This document shows, piece after piece, positions 1 through 7,547 of a DNA stretch of 64,000 bases. Numbering within the stretch: the stretch's first letter is position 1; every line of letters begins with the position of its first letter. Below the pieces are notes generated by a model. That model saw only the letters and a program-made list of their open reading frames with translations. It was not told the origin of the DNA and ran no database searches. Source of the stretch: Nitrospira sp. (GTDB lineage: Bacteria > Nitrospirota > Nitrospiria > Nitrospirales > Nitrospiraceae); NCBI GenBank assembly GCA_005239465.1, contig SPAW01000024.1:1-64000 (forward strand), given 5' to 3'. Made by a program: the position numbers and the translations under genes.

Positions 1-769
1 TCTCTCCAGGACGTATCCCGATGATGTCGAACTCCGCTTGCGGGGCAACTGCCTTAGCGATATCCGTAATGGTCATGGATGGGATTCTCTTGACGTAGAT
101 TTCCCCCCCCACCATGTCCTCGAACGCATGCCAGACCAACTCGACCGCCTGCTCCAGTGAAATCATGAAGCGGGTCATCCTGACATCGGTGATGGGTAGC
201 CTCCCGGTGCCAGCGAGCGACATGAAAAAAGGAATAACCGACCCGCGGGATCCCATGACGTTGCCATACCTGACTACAGCAAAGCGGGTGATCTGTACAC
301 CAGCGTATGCGTTGCTAGCAACAAACAATTTATCCGATGCCAGCTTGGATGCCCCATACAAATTTGCCGGGCTACTCGCCTTGTCAGAGGACAGTGCAAT
401 CACTCCCTTAACATTTTGATCGATGCAAGCATCGATCAAATTCATCGCTCCATCTATGTTCGTCTTGATACATTCAAATGGATTGTACTCTGCAGTTGGC
501 ACAATCTTCGTTGCAGCCGCGTGCACGACATACTCAACTCCATTTAAGGCTCTATGCAAGCGATCCTTGTCTCGAACATCGCCAATAAAAAATCGAACTC
601 TTCGGTCATGCTGAAAGAGCTGGGCCATTTCCCATTGCTTCATCTCATCGCGCGAGAGAACCACTAAGCGAGATGGGTTAAATCGAGCCAGGGTCATGGG
701 CACAAAGGTGTGGCCGAAGGACCCTGTACCTCCAGTAAGGAGAATGGATGCCCCGGTTAACATAGCCAT
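1..769 (-). CDS. UDP-GlcNAc 4,6-dehydratase family protein (PseB/CapD-like), partial
   Basis: The left edge cuts this gene, so only the N-terminal ~256 residues are present. They begin with a Rossmann nucleotide-binding loop (TGGTGSFG, residues ~13-20), and the SDR catalytic region reads LSSDKASSPANLYGASK, with the YxxxK pair. Family members remove water from UDP-GlcNAc to give a 4-keto-6-deoxy sugar nucleotide for O-antigen, capsule or flagellin glycans. ATG at 769 is chosen because AGGAAACAG lies just upstream, inside the end of the preceding RmlD-like gene; the gap is 9 bp, so the two are one operon. Close relatives differ in C5 stereochemistry (inverting PseB or retaining types), which cannot be settled from this fragment. 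Confidence 0.88.
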   Translation of the reverse strand, partial: MAMLTGASILLTGGTGSFGHTFVPMTLARFNPSRLVVLSRDEMKQWEMAQLFQHDRRVRFFIGDVRDKDRLHRALNGVEYVVHAAATKIVPTAEYNPFECIKTNIDGAMNLIDACIDQNVKGVIALSSDKASSPANLYGASKLASDKLFVASNAYAGVQITRFAVVRYGNVMGSRGSVIPFFMSLAGTGRLPITDVRMTRFMISLEQAVELVWHAFEDMVGGEIYVKRIPSMTITDIAKAVAPQAEFDIIGIRPGE

Positions 770-778
770 ATCTGTTTC

Positions 779-1705
779 CTATACATATACCGATTCAATC
801 AGCTCTGAGCGACGCCCCTCAATTTCCTGTGCATACAGATCTCTTAGGTACTGCGGGACTGAACCAAAGTCCCGACCGAGAATTTGCCGCGCTTTGCTGC
901 TGTCCAATGACATATCCCGCGGCCGCGAGGCCAACAAATTGGCATGAGAAACCTGACCACGTTGAATCAATTGAACGGGCAACCCGAATTGAGTTGACAC
1001 CTGTAGTGCAAACTCATACTTCGACAACCGATCAGGCCCGGCCAAGTTCAAAATCCCCGAAGCGCCTTTCTCAATAAGTTCATGCGCAGCCAATGCCAGC
1101 GTATCGGCGAGAATGGGGGTGAAATAGACATCGTCGAACAAGGTTAGGACTTTGCCATCTCGCAGATTGCAGATCAGCCAGTCGCTAAATGATTGCCTTT
1201 GTCGATGGCCCCAGCAAAAGAAATTTGTGCGCACGATTATGGCGTTGGGATGTGCCGACTGGACCCATGTCTCCGCTAGAGCCTTTGATCGGCCATATTC
1301 GTTGAGTGGCTGCAATGGGTCCTGTTCACGATAGAAGCAACGATCACCTGCAAATAAGTGATCGGTAGAGATATGGATCAGCAGGATTTTCCTCTTTGCG
1401 GTCGCCTCAGCGATGTTCCGGGCGATCACGGCGTTCGCTTGATGGGCTAGGTCGCGATCCTCTTCGCAGCGATCGACACTGGTTAGTCCGGCTGTGTGAA
1501 CCACGAGGTCGGGAGAGAGCCTGTCAAGCTGATGCCCCAGATGCACACCATTGTCCAGATCGAGCTTGCTAGTATTGGTCCCCGCAAGGCGAACAGAATG
1601 CCGATGTGTCCCCAGCACTACTTCCCATTTATTTCGCACCGCGCAGGCCCAATTGAGAGCCAGAAGACCGCTGCCGCCGGTAAATACTACTCGGGGCTTC
1701 TTCAT
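779..1705 (-). CDS. RmlD-like NAD-dependent sugar reductase/epimerase (SDR)
   Basis: A 308-residue short-chain dehydrogenase of the dTDP-4-dehydrorhamnose reductase (RmlD) fold. The N-terminal glycine loop FTGGSGLLALNW, the HTAGLTSVDRCEED segment and the NEYGRSKALAE active-site stretch (Tyr and Lys of YxxxK) match this family. RmlD makes the last reduction in dTDP-L-rhamnose synthesis. No rmlA, rmlB or rmlC is in view, and the neighbour is a UDP-GlcNAc 4,6-dehydratase, so a related 4-keto sugar may be the true substrate. The gene sits directly upstream of that dehydratase in the same transcription unit. Family assignment is firm; substrate is inferred. Confidence 0.82.
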   Translation of the reverse strand: MKKPRVVFTGGSGLLALNWACAVRNKWEVVLGTHRHSVRLAGTNTSKLDLDNGVHLGHQLDRLSPDLVVHTAGLTSVDRCEEDRDLAHQANAVIARNIAEATAKRKILLIHISTDHLFAGDRCFYREQDPLQPLNEYGRSKALAETWVQSAHPNAIIVRTNFFCWGHRQRQSFSDWLICNLRDGKVLTLFDDVYFTPILADTLALAAHELIEKGASGILNLAGPDRLSKYEFALQVSTQFGLPVQLIQRGQVSHANLLASRPRDMSLDSSKARQILGRDFGSVPQYLRDLYAQEIEGRRSELIESVYV

Positions 1706-1816
1706 CCGCTAGCTTCGGCCACCTGCTACTCGCCAGATACTCGAGTTCGTTTGTCTTTCATGATCATCTCGACCAGATCCCACTTGGGTGAATTCCCTGT
1801 GGTATCATCGCATCCT

Positions 1817-1906
1817 TCACGCCGGTACCACATCATGCACATCAATCTCTACGGCCACGGCCTGCTGAATCAGACGAACGCCTAGCACCAGCCGATGCCG
1901 CTTTTC
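1817..1906 (-). pseudogene. 3' remnant of a NusG-like antiterminator gene
   Basis: On the minus strand this stretch reads EKRHRLVLGVRLIQQAVA followed by VEIDVHDVVPA and a stop. It is nearly the same as the C-terminus of the intact NusG-like protein encoded at 3064-3570. Upstream of position 1906 the similarity ends abruptly and the frame is not coding, so only about 28 codons survive. The remnant lies beyond the MNT/HEPN pair, so the pair is bracketed by the real gene end and this duplicate. Confidence 0.75.
1848..1906. repeat. 59-bp direct repeat, copy 1 (flanks MNT/HEPN)
   Basis: Identical over 59 bp to 3095-3153 in the same orientation. Looser similarity continues to the stop codons of the antiterminator gene and its remnant. 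The two copies are about 1.25 kb apart and enclose the MNT and HEPN genes. Confidence 0.9.
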
Positions 1907-2143
1907 AAACGGACTGTTTCGACCGAGTTTGCAGCGATGCTCAGGATTTGTGCGCTCTTTTTCCTGGCCGGTACCGTCAGGGTGATCTCTCAGTGGAATG
2001 TGATCGGGAAAGTCTCGGAGCCCGCAGTCGATCCAGATTGACCTCCCTCACCGATCGCCTCGCGCAGATACCTCCTGGCAAACGGCGCGAAGTCGCAGTA
2101 CTCATCCCAAGTTCTTGCACGAAGCTCATCGACACACTCCTCA
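1907..2143. other. No gene recognised between remnant and HEPN gene
   Basis: Only short open frames occur here and none resembles a known protein. A minus-strand frame just after the HEPN stop can be read for about 50 codons (EECVDELRARTWDEYCDF onwards), but it has no start or ribosome binding site that would support it. It may be a decayed coding fragment. Confidence 0.4.
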
Positions 2144-2557
2144 TCAAGCCTCCGGGATCACGCGCCTTGCCGCTTGCAGCACTCGTTGCGCATCTTGCTG
2201 GGCCTTGCGCGCATCCTCAAGCGAGTACTCTTCCGTGGGAATGAAATCGATATCCCCATAGAACGCCAGTTCCCGTTCTTTCCTGAGCCGCTTGGAAATT
2301 CCTGCGAGCTCCGCTAGTTGATCGCGGATGTCCTGTGGAAACCGCTCACGATGATCGAGCAATAGGCCGCCGACATCGTGGAGTTTTGGAGGCTCTATGC
2401 CGATCGACCGGAGCATGCCTTTCAACGCCAATTCGACCAATTCCTGCGCTTCCCGCACCACGTCCGAGTATGCCGCTTTCTTCAGGAGCAACTCCAGGAC
2501 ATCCAAACGGTCCGATGCCTTTCTGAGATAACTTTGAGCCAGCGATTTGTTGGTCAC
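2144..2557 (-). CDS. HEPN domain protein (partner of MNT nucleotidyltransferase)
   Basis: A 137-residue all-helical protein of the HEPN type, with the N-terminal signature SYLRKASDRLDVLE and the segment AQELVELALKGMLRSIGIEPPK. It overlaps the upstream nucleotidyltransferase gene by 4 bp (ATGA), the usual arrangement of MNT/HEPN pairs, several of which act as type VII toxin-antitoxin systems. The classical RX4-6H ribonuclease motif is not obvious; the corresponding place reads RKERELAFYGD. It could therefore be a non-nucleolytic member or simply a substrate-binding helper. Domain call is firm, toxin role is inference. Confidence 0.85.
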   Translation of the reverse strand: MTNKSLAQSYLRKASDRLDVLELLLKKAAYSDVVREAQELVELALKGMLRSIGIEPPKLHDVGGLLLDHRERFPQDIRDQLAELAGISKRLRKERELAFYGDIDFIPTEEYSLEDARKAQQDAQRVLQAARRVIPEA

Positions 2558-3045
2558 AGCTCGAACACCTCACCATGGCGATAATCCGGCTTGAGATCCC
2601 AGTACCAGGCATTGCCCTTCCAGATTCGCTTTGCGCCGAGCTCGGCAAGCCGGTTGTGCAGACGAGCGAGCTGTTGTGCAAAAAACCCGTTTCGGTCGTA
2701 GAGCACCCGCGCATCTTCAACCATATCCAAAAAAAGCGGGCTTCCGGCTATCACCTCTTCGGGGGTCTTGAGGATCGGCGAGAGCATCGTGGTAATCCCT
2801 CGGCTTGCAGCACCGCGAAGATCCTCCGCCACTGCGTCCTCAACGGCCTCGAATTCCTGCACGCGATTGAGTCGTCCTCGCGGGAGATCGCGAGCGACGA
2901 TCAACAAATCGACGTCCGAGTCATGCCGCATCGTTCTCCTGGCCACAGACCCATAGACCACGACCGACACCAGCCGATCTCCATAGACTGTCTGAGCGGC
3001 AGGAAGGACCTTCGCCAACAACTCGTCAAAGATTTCCTTCAACAT
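2554..3045 (-). CDS. MNT-type nucleotidyltransferase (MntA-like)
   Basis: A 163-residue minimal nucleotidyltransferase. The diagnostic GSX10DXD motif is intact at residues ~32-47 (GSVARRTMRHDSDVD). In characterised MntA/HepT pairs this enzyme AMPylates the HEPN toxin near its active site and so neutralises it. The gene starts 18 bp after the NusG-like gene ends and is fused by a 4-bp overlap to the HEPN gene. The C-terminal half is longer than in the smallest MNT proteins and ends in a Trp/Tyr-rich stretch (WKGNAWYWDLKPDYRHGE). Function as antitoxin is inferred from the pairing. Confidence 0.87.
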   Translation of the reverse strand: MLKEIFDELLAKVLPAAQTVYGDRLVSVVVYGSVARRTMRHDSDVDLLIVARDLPRGRLNRVQEFEAVEDAVAEDLRGAASRGITTMLSPILKTPEEVIAGSPLFLDMVEDARVLYDRNGFFAQQLARLHNRLAELGAKRIWKGNAWYWDLKPDYRHGEVFEL

Positions 3046-3063
3046 ATCGCCCCGATACCGCTC

Positions 3064-3570
3064 TCACACCGATACAACGTCGTTCGCATCGATTTCTACG
3101 GCCACGGCCTGCTGAATCAGACGAACGCCTAGCACCAGCCGATGCCGCTTTTCTTTCCGCAATAAAATCCCATGCACGCCTCGTAACGGCCCACGAATCA
3201 CCTCCACCATCATACCCTCGTGGAGATACGGATGCGGGTCATAGGGAAGAACGCTTGTCATCAGCGTTTTCAACGCCTCAATTTCCTCATCGGGGATGGG
3301 TTCTGGTTGACTTCCACTTCCGACAATTTCAATCACTCCCGATACTTTCTGAACCGGAAGCTTTTCTTCTTGCGCGAACCGCACGAAACAATAACCTGAA
3401 AAGAGCGGGACTTCGATTTCCTTCCTCCGGTCTTTCCACTGACTCCGACGTTTCACGGTTGGGAGAAGCGGCTCAATCCCTTGCTTGTCCAACTGATCCC
3501 GCACCAGCTTTTCGTGGCGCGATTTCGTCCGAAGGGCATACCAGCGGGGTGTGCGCATGAACTCGTTCAT
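3064..3570 (-). CDS. NusG-like (UpxY/RfaH-type) transcription antiterminator
   Basis: The 168-residue product has an N-terminal NGN domain (RTPRWYALRTKSRHEKLV, residues ~5-22, and PLFSGYCFVRF) and a C-terminal KOW domain (EVIRGPLRGVHGILLR). Specialised NusG paralogues of this kind travel with RNA polymerase and suppress termination in long polysaccharide operons, which fits the location. ATG at 3570 is used; a longer frame exists upstream but it runs through a degenerate 9-bp repeat and gives an artificial Ser/Arg-rich tail. The last 28 codons are duplicated at 1817-1906. It is probably the first gene of the transcription unit leading into the polysaccharide genes. Confidence 0.88.
   Translation of the reverse strand: MNEFMRTPRWYALRTKSRHEKLVRDQLDKQGIEPLLPTVKRRSQWKDRRKEIEVPLFSGYCFVRFAQEEKLPVQKVSGVIEIVGSGSQPEPIPDEEIEALKTLMTSVLPYDPHPYLHEGMMVEVIRGPLRGVHGILLRKEKRHRLVLGVRLIQQAVAVEIDANDVVSV
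3095..3153. repeat. 59-bp direct repeat, copy 2 (3' end of NusG-like gene)
   Basis: Second copy of the 59-bp repeat at 1848-1906, here inside the intact antiterminator gene. Confidence 0.9.
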
Positions 3571-3576
3571 GCGCCA

Positions 3577-3757
3577 CCCCGTGCGAGACACGCGGGAAAG
3601 GCGAGAAATGCGCGACTGGCGCAACGAGCGCGAAGGGCGAGAGGGGCGCGACAAGCGAGAAATAGGCTGGACTCATCCCGGCACTCTCGCACATTAAGAA
3701 CTGTCTCGTCTTTCACGCTACTCCCGCTCCTTACGCTCACATTACTCTCCGTTCTTC
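3577..3757. repeat. Paired degenerate 9-bp-period arrays
   Basis: A purine-rich arm (about 3577-3662) is built of nine-base units resembling AGGCGAGAA. It is followed by a pyrimidine-rich arm (about 3686-3757) with units such as GTCTTTCAC and GCTACTCCC, so the arms are roughly complementary and could fold into an imperfect long hairpin. The second arm runs into the 3' end of the four-helix-bundle gene. No protein-like frame fits. Confidence 0.65.
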
Positions 3758-4107
3758 AATGTTTTAATCAATGCGCCGATCATCGCACTGACGTTCTCGA
3801 CTTTCATCCTCAAGTCACTGGAACACTCTTGGTCCACGTATCCAATATCTTGTGCGATTAGTACTTGTGTCTTCAGCTCACCGGCTGACCCTTTCGCTAC
3901 ATACAAGAATCGAATGAATTCCGCGACTGTTTCCCGTTCCTTTCCCTCCGCTATATTCGAAGCAATAGAGACTGCCGCTCTCCTGACCTGATCCTTCAAG
4001 CTGAAGTCTTTTCCAAACTCCCCTTTGTTCGAGATCGTATAGACCTCAACCGCGAGAGATTTCGCTCTTTTCCAACAATCGCGGTCTTCAAAACGGGAAC
4101 GTTTCAT
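3742..4107 (-). CDS. Four helix bundle protein (23S rRNA intervening-sequence/S23 family)
   Basis: A 121-residue protein with the family opening FEDRDCWKRAK and the conserved middle RRAAVSIASNIAEGKER, then EFIRFLYVAKGSAGELKTQ. Homologues form homopentameric four-helix bundles; they are common both in rRNA intervening sequences and as stand-alone genes near envelope loci, and their role is unknown. It lies downstream of the broken paralogue at 4187-4561 and upstream of the NusG-like gene, with a 9-bp-period array on each side. Confidence 0.87.
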   Translation of the reverse strand: MKRSRFEDRDCWKRAKSLAVEVYTISNKGEFGKDFSLKDQVRRAAVSIASNIAEGKERETVAEFIRFLYVAKGSAGELKTQVLIAQDIGYVDQECSSDLRMKVENVSAMIGALIKTLKNGE

Positions 4108-4110
4108 TGT

Positions 4111-4205
4111 TTGTCACTCTTGTCTCTCTCGTCTATCTGGTCCGTCTTGTCTATTCTGTCTATCTGGTTGGGTGTGTTTGTTTGGTTCATTTGGTTTGTT
4201 TGGTG
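4111..4205. repeat. Degenerate 9-bp-period array (CTTGTCTAT-like units)
   Basis: Roughly ten nine-base units in a row, such as CTTGTCTAT, TCTGTCTAT, CTGGTCCGT and TTGGTTTGT. The array fills the gap between the two four-helix-bundle genes and also encodes the last residues (TKQTK) of the broken one. No strong complementary arm is seen here. Confidence 0.6.
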
Positions 4206-4561
4206 CGAAGGTATTTGATGAGGCCGGAGATAATTCGACCCGTTTTGTCGGCCTGGCCATAGATCGACTCGAATGCGTCCTTGGAGAGATACCCTTGATC
4301 CACTGCGATGTACAAATGGCTCTGAACTTCGGCAGAGGAAGACATCGCGATGAACAGAAACTGCACGAACTCCTTGTTCGACCGACGGACAAATCCTTCG
4401 GCGATGTTTGCCATCACAGACCCGGCTGCACTCTGGATTTGGCTACACAGTCGCACATCCTTTTGCCAGTTGGGGTTCTGATGAACCGCCTCATAGACCT
4501 GGCGAGTGAGGTGTCTCGCTTCTTTTCAGCAGTCAAGATCTTCAAAGCGGGTAATCTTCAT
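4187..4561 (-). pseudogene. Second four helix bundle gene, interrupted by an in-frame TGA
   Basis: Read from ATG at 4561 the product begins MKITRFEDLDC. Then comes TGA (4526-4528), where the intact paralogue has Trp (MKRSRFEDRDCWKRAK). After the stop the same frame continues KEARHLTRQVYEAVHQ and the family core AAGSVMANIAEGFVRR to the end. Without the stop it would be a normal ~124-residue protein. A shorter product from an internal start (MRLCSQIQ, 4456) would lack the first helix. A TGG to TGA nonsense mutation is the simplest reading. Confidence 0.8.
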
Positions 4562-4571
4562 AGTGCTGGTC

Positions 4572-4682
4572 TGTTTAGTTTTTCTGGTTGATCTGGTTTG
4601 TCTGGTTGATCTGGCTTGTTTCGTTTGTGTGATTGATCTTCTACTGAACCAAATAAACCAGACAAACCGAACAACCAAATGA
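4572..4682. repeat. Paired 9-bp-period arrays (TTTGTCTGG / CCAGACAAA)
   Basis: Units TTGATCTGG, TTTGTCTGG and TTGATCTGG repeat with a 9-bp period up to about 4640. They are followed by complementary units AACCAGACA, AACCGAACA and ACCAAATGA (about 4646-4682). The two halves can pair into a long imperfect hairpin between the regulator gene and the four-helix-bundle pseudogene. Confidence 0.7.
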
Positions 4683-4749
4683 ACATCTTCGGAGACAGCT
4701 TCGCCCTCTCACTTACAGTGAACAGAAAAACCGCCTGGTTCCAGACCGC

Positions 4750-5337
4750 TCAGACCGACGGTCCGAGCGCTAAGATCTTCCCATCTGGAACGCGACAATG
4801 CCCCAGCTTCTCTCTGTGCTGTGCCGTCTGTTCAATATCTGCCAACAAGACAGCATCGAACTCCCACCCAGCCAAGTCTTCCGGCCGCCAGACCGGATAG
4901 GACAGGAACGACTCGCGTTGCCCGTCATCGACAAAACCGACCAAGGTCAAATTCATTTCTCGGAGCGACAAGTACGCCATCTCCGCCAGTTCACCGGTCC
5001 CGTAGATGACCACCCGTTTCACACCATTTTCAGTCGCGCGCGACAGCGTTTCCCTCAGCCGTGCACGCATATCCCGATAATGAGACAAGGAGTACTGCAT
5101 GTAGAGATAGGTGAGGCGTGATTTCTCGGTAAACCCTTGCGGAGTCAACAAATACCGAATGCGGTGAGAGGGAATCGTGGTGATCTTAATGTACCCTTTT
5201 CGCGCCAGCCGCTTCAGATAGAGATTGGTGAGACCAAGGGCGACGCCCAGCTTTGTGGCGAGGGACCTCTGCGTGACGGCGCCGTCTCGTTCCAGCTCCG
5301 TCAGCAGAAGAAGATCTCGTTGACCTTGAAGATTCAT
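4750..5337 (-). CDS. EPS-associated winged-helix regulator with nucleotide-binding-like C-terminus
   Basis: The product is 195 residues from ATG 5337 (MNLQGQRDLLLLTELERDG). An N-terminal MarR-like winged helix (LERDGAVTQRSLATKLGVA, recognition helix GLTNLYLKRLARKGYIK) precedes a Rossmann-like half (VKRVVIYGTGELAEMAYLSL). This layout matches the MarR-type regulators found with exopolysaccharide loci. It is the most upstream minus-strand gene before the repeats that separate the LPS glycosyltransferases from the polysaccharide genes. Ligand and targets are unknown; repressor or activator role cannot be told. Confidence 0.8.
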   Translation of the reverse strand: MNLQGQRDLLLLTELERDGAVTQRSLATKLGVALGLTNLYLKRLARKGYIKITTIPSHRIRYLLTPQGFTEKSRLTYLYMQYSLSHYRDMRARLRETLSRATENGVKRVVIYGTGELAEMAYLSLREMNLTLVGFVDDGQRESFLSYPVWRPEDLAGWEFDAVLLADIEQTAQHREKLGHCRVPDGKILALGPSV

Positions 5338-5484
5338 GCAGTTAGAACGGCCAACATTGAACGTGTTCAGAATATGAACACAAGTAGATGAGGGAGTCAA
5401 GCGAAAAGTCCCCAATAAGTAGGCCCATCAAAGAGTTAGGGCTTCGGCATGAACGAAGGTAAAGAGGGGATGGGGACTCTATAA

Positions 5485-6504
5485 CTATATATGGAGAACG
5501 GTTAATGCTGATGGAGTCTTCGCAACCTGAGCTACCAGAGAAGCCACTTCGGTGACGGCAAATCGATCAAGGCAATCCCAATAGGGACAGGCTTCGTAGA
5601 TACATTTCTCGCAGGTTGGGACATCAGGGCGCAGTAGGACTCCCTTTCCCAGCGGCTTCCATCTCACCGGCAGGTTATTCCGCCGGGGATCAAACAAGCT
5701 GACATTCGCAATACCGAGGGCAGCCGCGAGATGGGCCGGTCCGGTTGCCCCGGAAACGACGACCTGAGCTGTGGCAATCACGGCCATTAACTCGCGGACT
5801 GAGAGCCGGCCCATGAGATTGCTGACCCCACGTGGGAGAGACGCAACCGAGAGCACTTCGCGCTCAAACTCGACTCGTTCTCCGTCGTTGCCTGTGAGGG
5901 CCACCCCGTACCCTTCGCGCGCAAGCTCGATGGCAAGGTCGCGGTAATGTTCCGGCCGCCAGCGGCGCGCGGATAATCCACCGGGGTGGATCACGATACG
6001 CGGGCGCGGCAAGCTCGTCCATTGACGTTCTCCTGCACTCAGCTCAACATCGCTCACAATCAGCGTAGGACGACTCACAGCCAGCGGGTTCAACCCGAGC
6101 CCCTTCAACATCTCGACGTTATATTCCGATTCATGTTTCGAGAAATCGCTGCGATGGTCATACATGCGCCGATTGGCCAGTAGGCTATACCAGCGAAATC
6201 CCGTTGCCACTCGAATCGGAACGCGCGCAAGAAATGCCGCCCACATGAGACGACGGAACGGCTTGAGAAAGATCGCCGCATCTACACCATCAGAAAAGGC
6301 GGCCCGAAGATCTGCCGAAGGATCTGTCCAGCGAATCGTTCGTATATAATCCACAGCGGGATGATGGCCGAGGATGGGCGCCACGACGGGACTCGTAAGA
6401 AATCCAATCTTTACACCAGGAACCAATTGTCTCAGCTGTGACGCAACCGGGAGAGAAAGGACCACATCACCGATGCCGTCTGGCCGAACTATCAGGACAT
6501 TCAT
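5485..6504 (-). CDS. Glycosyltransferase family 9 (heptosyltransferase-like)
   Basis: A 339-residue GT9 protein with the N-terminal signature MNVLIVRPDGIGDVVLSLP, the mid motif VIHPGGLSARRW and the donor-site motif SGATGPAHLAAALG, where Thr-Gly replaces the usual NDTGP/NDSGP. It also has a four-Cys cluster near the C-terminus (CEKCIYEACPYWDC). GT9 enzymes add ADP-heptose to the LPS inner core on the cytoplasmic face. The start overlaps the upstream GT9 gene by 4 bp (ATGA). Acceptor unknown. Confidence 0.87.
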   Translation of the reverse strand: MNVLIVRPDGIGDVVLSLPVASQLRQLVPGVKIGFLTSPVVAPILGHHPAVDYIRTIRWTDPSADLRAAFSDGVDAAIFLKPFRRLMWAAFLARVPIRVATGFRWYSLLANRRMYDHRSDFSKHESEYNVEMLKGLGLNPLAVSRPTLIVSDVELSAGERQWTSLPRPRIVIHPGGLSARRWRPEHYRDLAIELAREGYGVALTGNDGERVEFEREVLSVASLPRGVSNLMGRLSVRELMAVIATAQVVVSGATGPAHLAAALGIANVSLFDPRRNNLPVRWKPLGKGVLLRPDVPTCEKCIYEACPYWDCLDRFAVTEVASLVAQVAKTPSALTVLHI

Positions 6505-7526
6505 CGGGATATCGTTTGCGCGGTCAACCGGCGCCGCGCGGCCTCGACCACATCGTTCGGCATGATGAGATGGAGGCACTCCATCTCGGGAGAATGTCGG
6601 CAGACTCGACTGAAACAGGGGCTACAGGGCACCTGTCCCGTCAGCACGTGATGGCCCGCCCCATAAGGGCCAGTCCGCGTGGTGCTCGTTGGTCCGAACA
6701 GCGCGATGACCGGCGTGCCGACGGCGGCAGCGATATGCATCGGCCCGGAATCGTTGGTAATCACCACAGCGGCCTTCGAAAGGAGCGCCGGGAGACATCC
6801 GAGCGGGACAGCACCGGTTAGATCGACGAATGGACTCTTCGTCAGGACCCTCAGCTGATTCGTGTCATGCTGCTCATCGGAGCTTCCTATCACGACAACC
6901 GGACCAAGACCATCATGGTGCAATTGATCGAGGACAACGGCGAACGAACTGAGGGGCCACCGCTTCGTAGGCCAGCGCGCCGACACATTCATCGCCACCC
7001 ATGGGCTATCCACTGAGCTTCCCTTGCGTTGGAAAATATCCCGAACCACAGCCATGTCTGCGTCCAGCATTTTGAATCGGAATTGCGGCGTTCCTTGTGG
7101 ACGTGCGCCCAGCGCTGCCGCGACAAGGAGATATCGATCAACCGCGTGCATCTCTGCAGTCGGGACCGGCACCAGCTGCGTGTAGAACCAAGGACTTCCT
7201 TCCCTTCCATTGGTGAATCCGATTCGCATGGGTGCGCCACTCAGCCGTGCAAGAGCCCCACTGCGAAACAGTCCCTGCAAATCAACGGCGAGGTCAAACC
7301 GCTCAGCTCGCAGCACGCGCACTTGTCCAAGCCAGCTCCTCGCAGCCGAATCCACCGGCCAGACACGGTCAACGCCCTCTGCTCGCTCAACGAGATCTGC
7401 CCACTGACGCTTCACCAGCCACGTTATATGCGCTGCCGGCCAGCGCTCCTTGAGCGCCGACACCACTGGAAGCGCGTGAACGATATCTCCGAGAGAGCTG
7501 GGTTTGATGAGAAGAATTCTTTGCAT
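6501..7526 (-). CDS. Glycosyltransferase family 9 (heptosyltransferase I/II-like)
   Basis: A 341-residue GT9 protein with MQRILLIKPSSLGDIVHALP at the N-terminus, NVSARWPTKRWP in the middle and the donor motif TNDSGPMHIAAAVGTP, followed by LFGPTSTTRTGPYG. These are typical of WaaC/WaaF heptosyltransferases that build the LPS inner core. ATG 7526 matches the family N-terminus; an upstream ATG at 7535 would add three residues. It follows the waaF-gmhB fusion by about 20 bp and is translationally coupled to the next GT9 gene. Confidence 0.9.
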   Translation of the reverse strand: MQRILLIKPSSLGDIVHALPVVSALKERWPAAHITWLVKRQWADLVERAEGVDRVWPVDSAARSWLGQVRVLRAERFDLAVDLQGLFRSGALARLSGAPMRIGFTNGREGSPWFYTQLVPVPTAEMHAVDRYLLVAAALGARPQGTPQFRFKMLDADMAVVRDIFQRKGSSVDSPWVAMNVSARWPTKRWPLSSFAVVLDQLHHDGLGPVVVIGSSDEQHDTNQLRVLTKSPFVDLTGAVPLGCLPALLSKAAVVITNDSGPMHIAAAVGTPVIALFGPTSTTRTGPYGAGHHVLTGQVPCSPCFSRVCRHSPEMECLHLIMPNDVVEAARRRLTAQTISR

Positions 7527-7547
7527 ATCAGGCATGGGATCGCTTTA

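Noticed and set aside
3571-3654. N-terminal Ser/Arg-rich extension of the NusG-like protein
   Set aside because: It is the read-through of a 9-bp repeat; the family start lies downstream at 3570 or 3558.
4111-4682. CRISPR array
   Set aside because: The units are 9 bp and contiguous, with no unique spacers and no cas genes.
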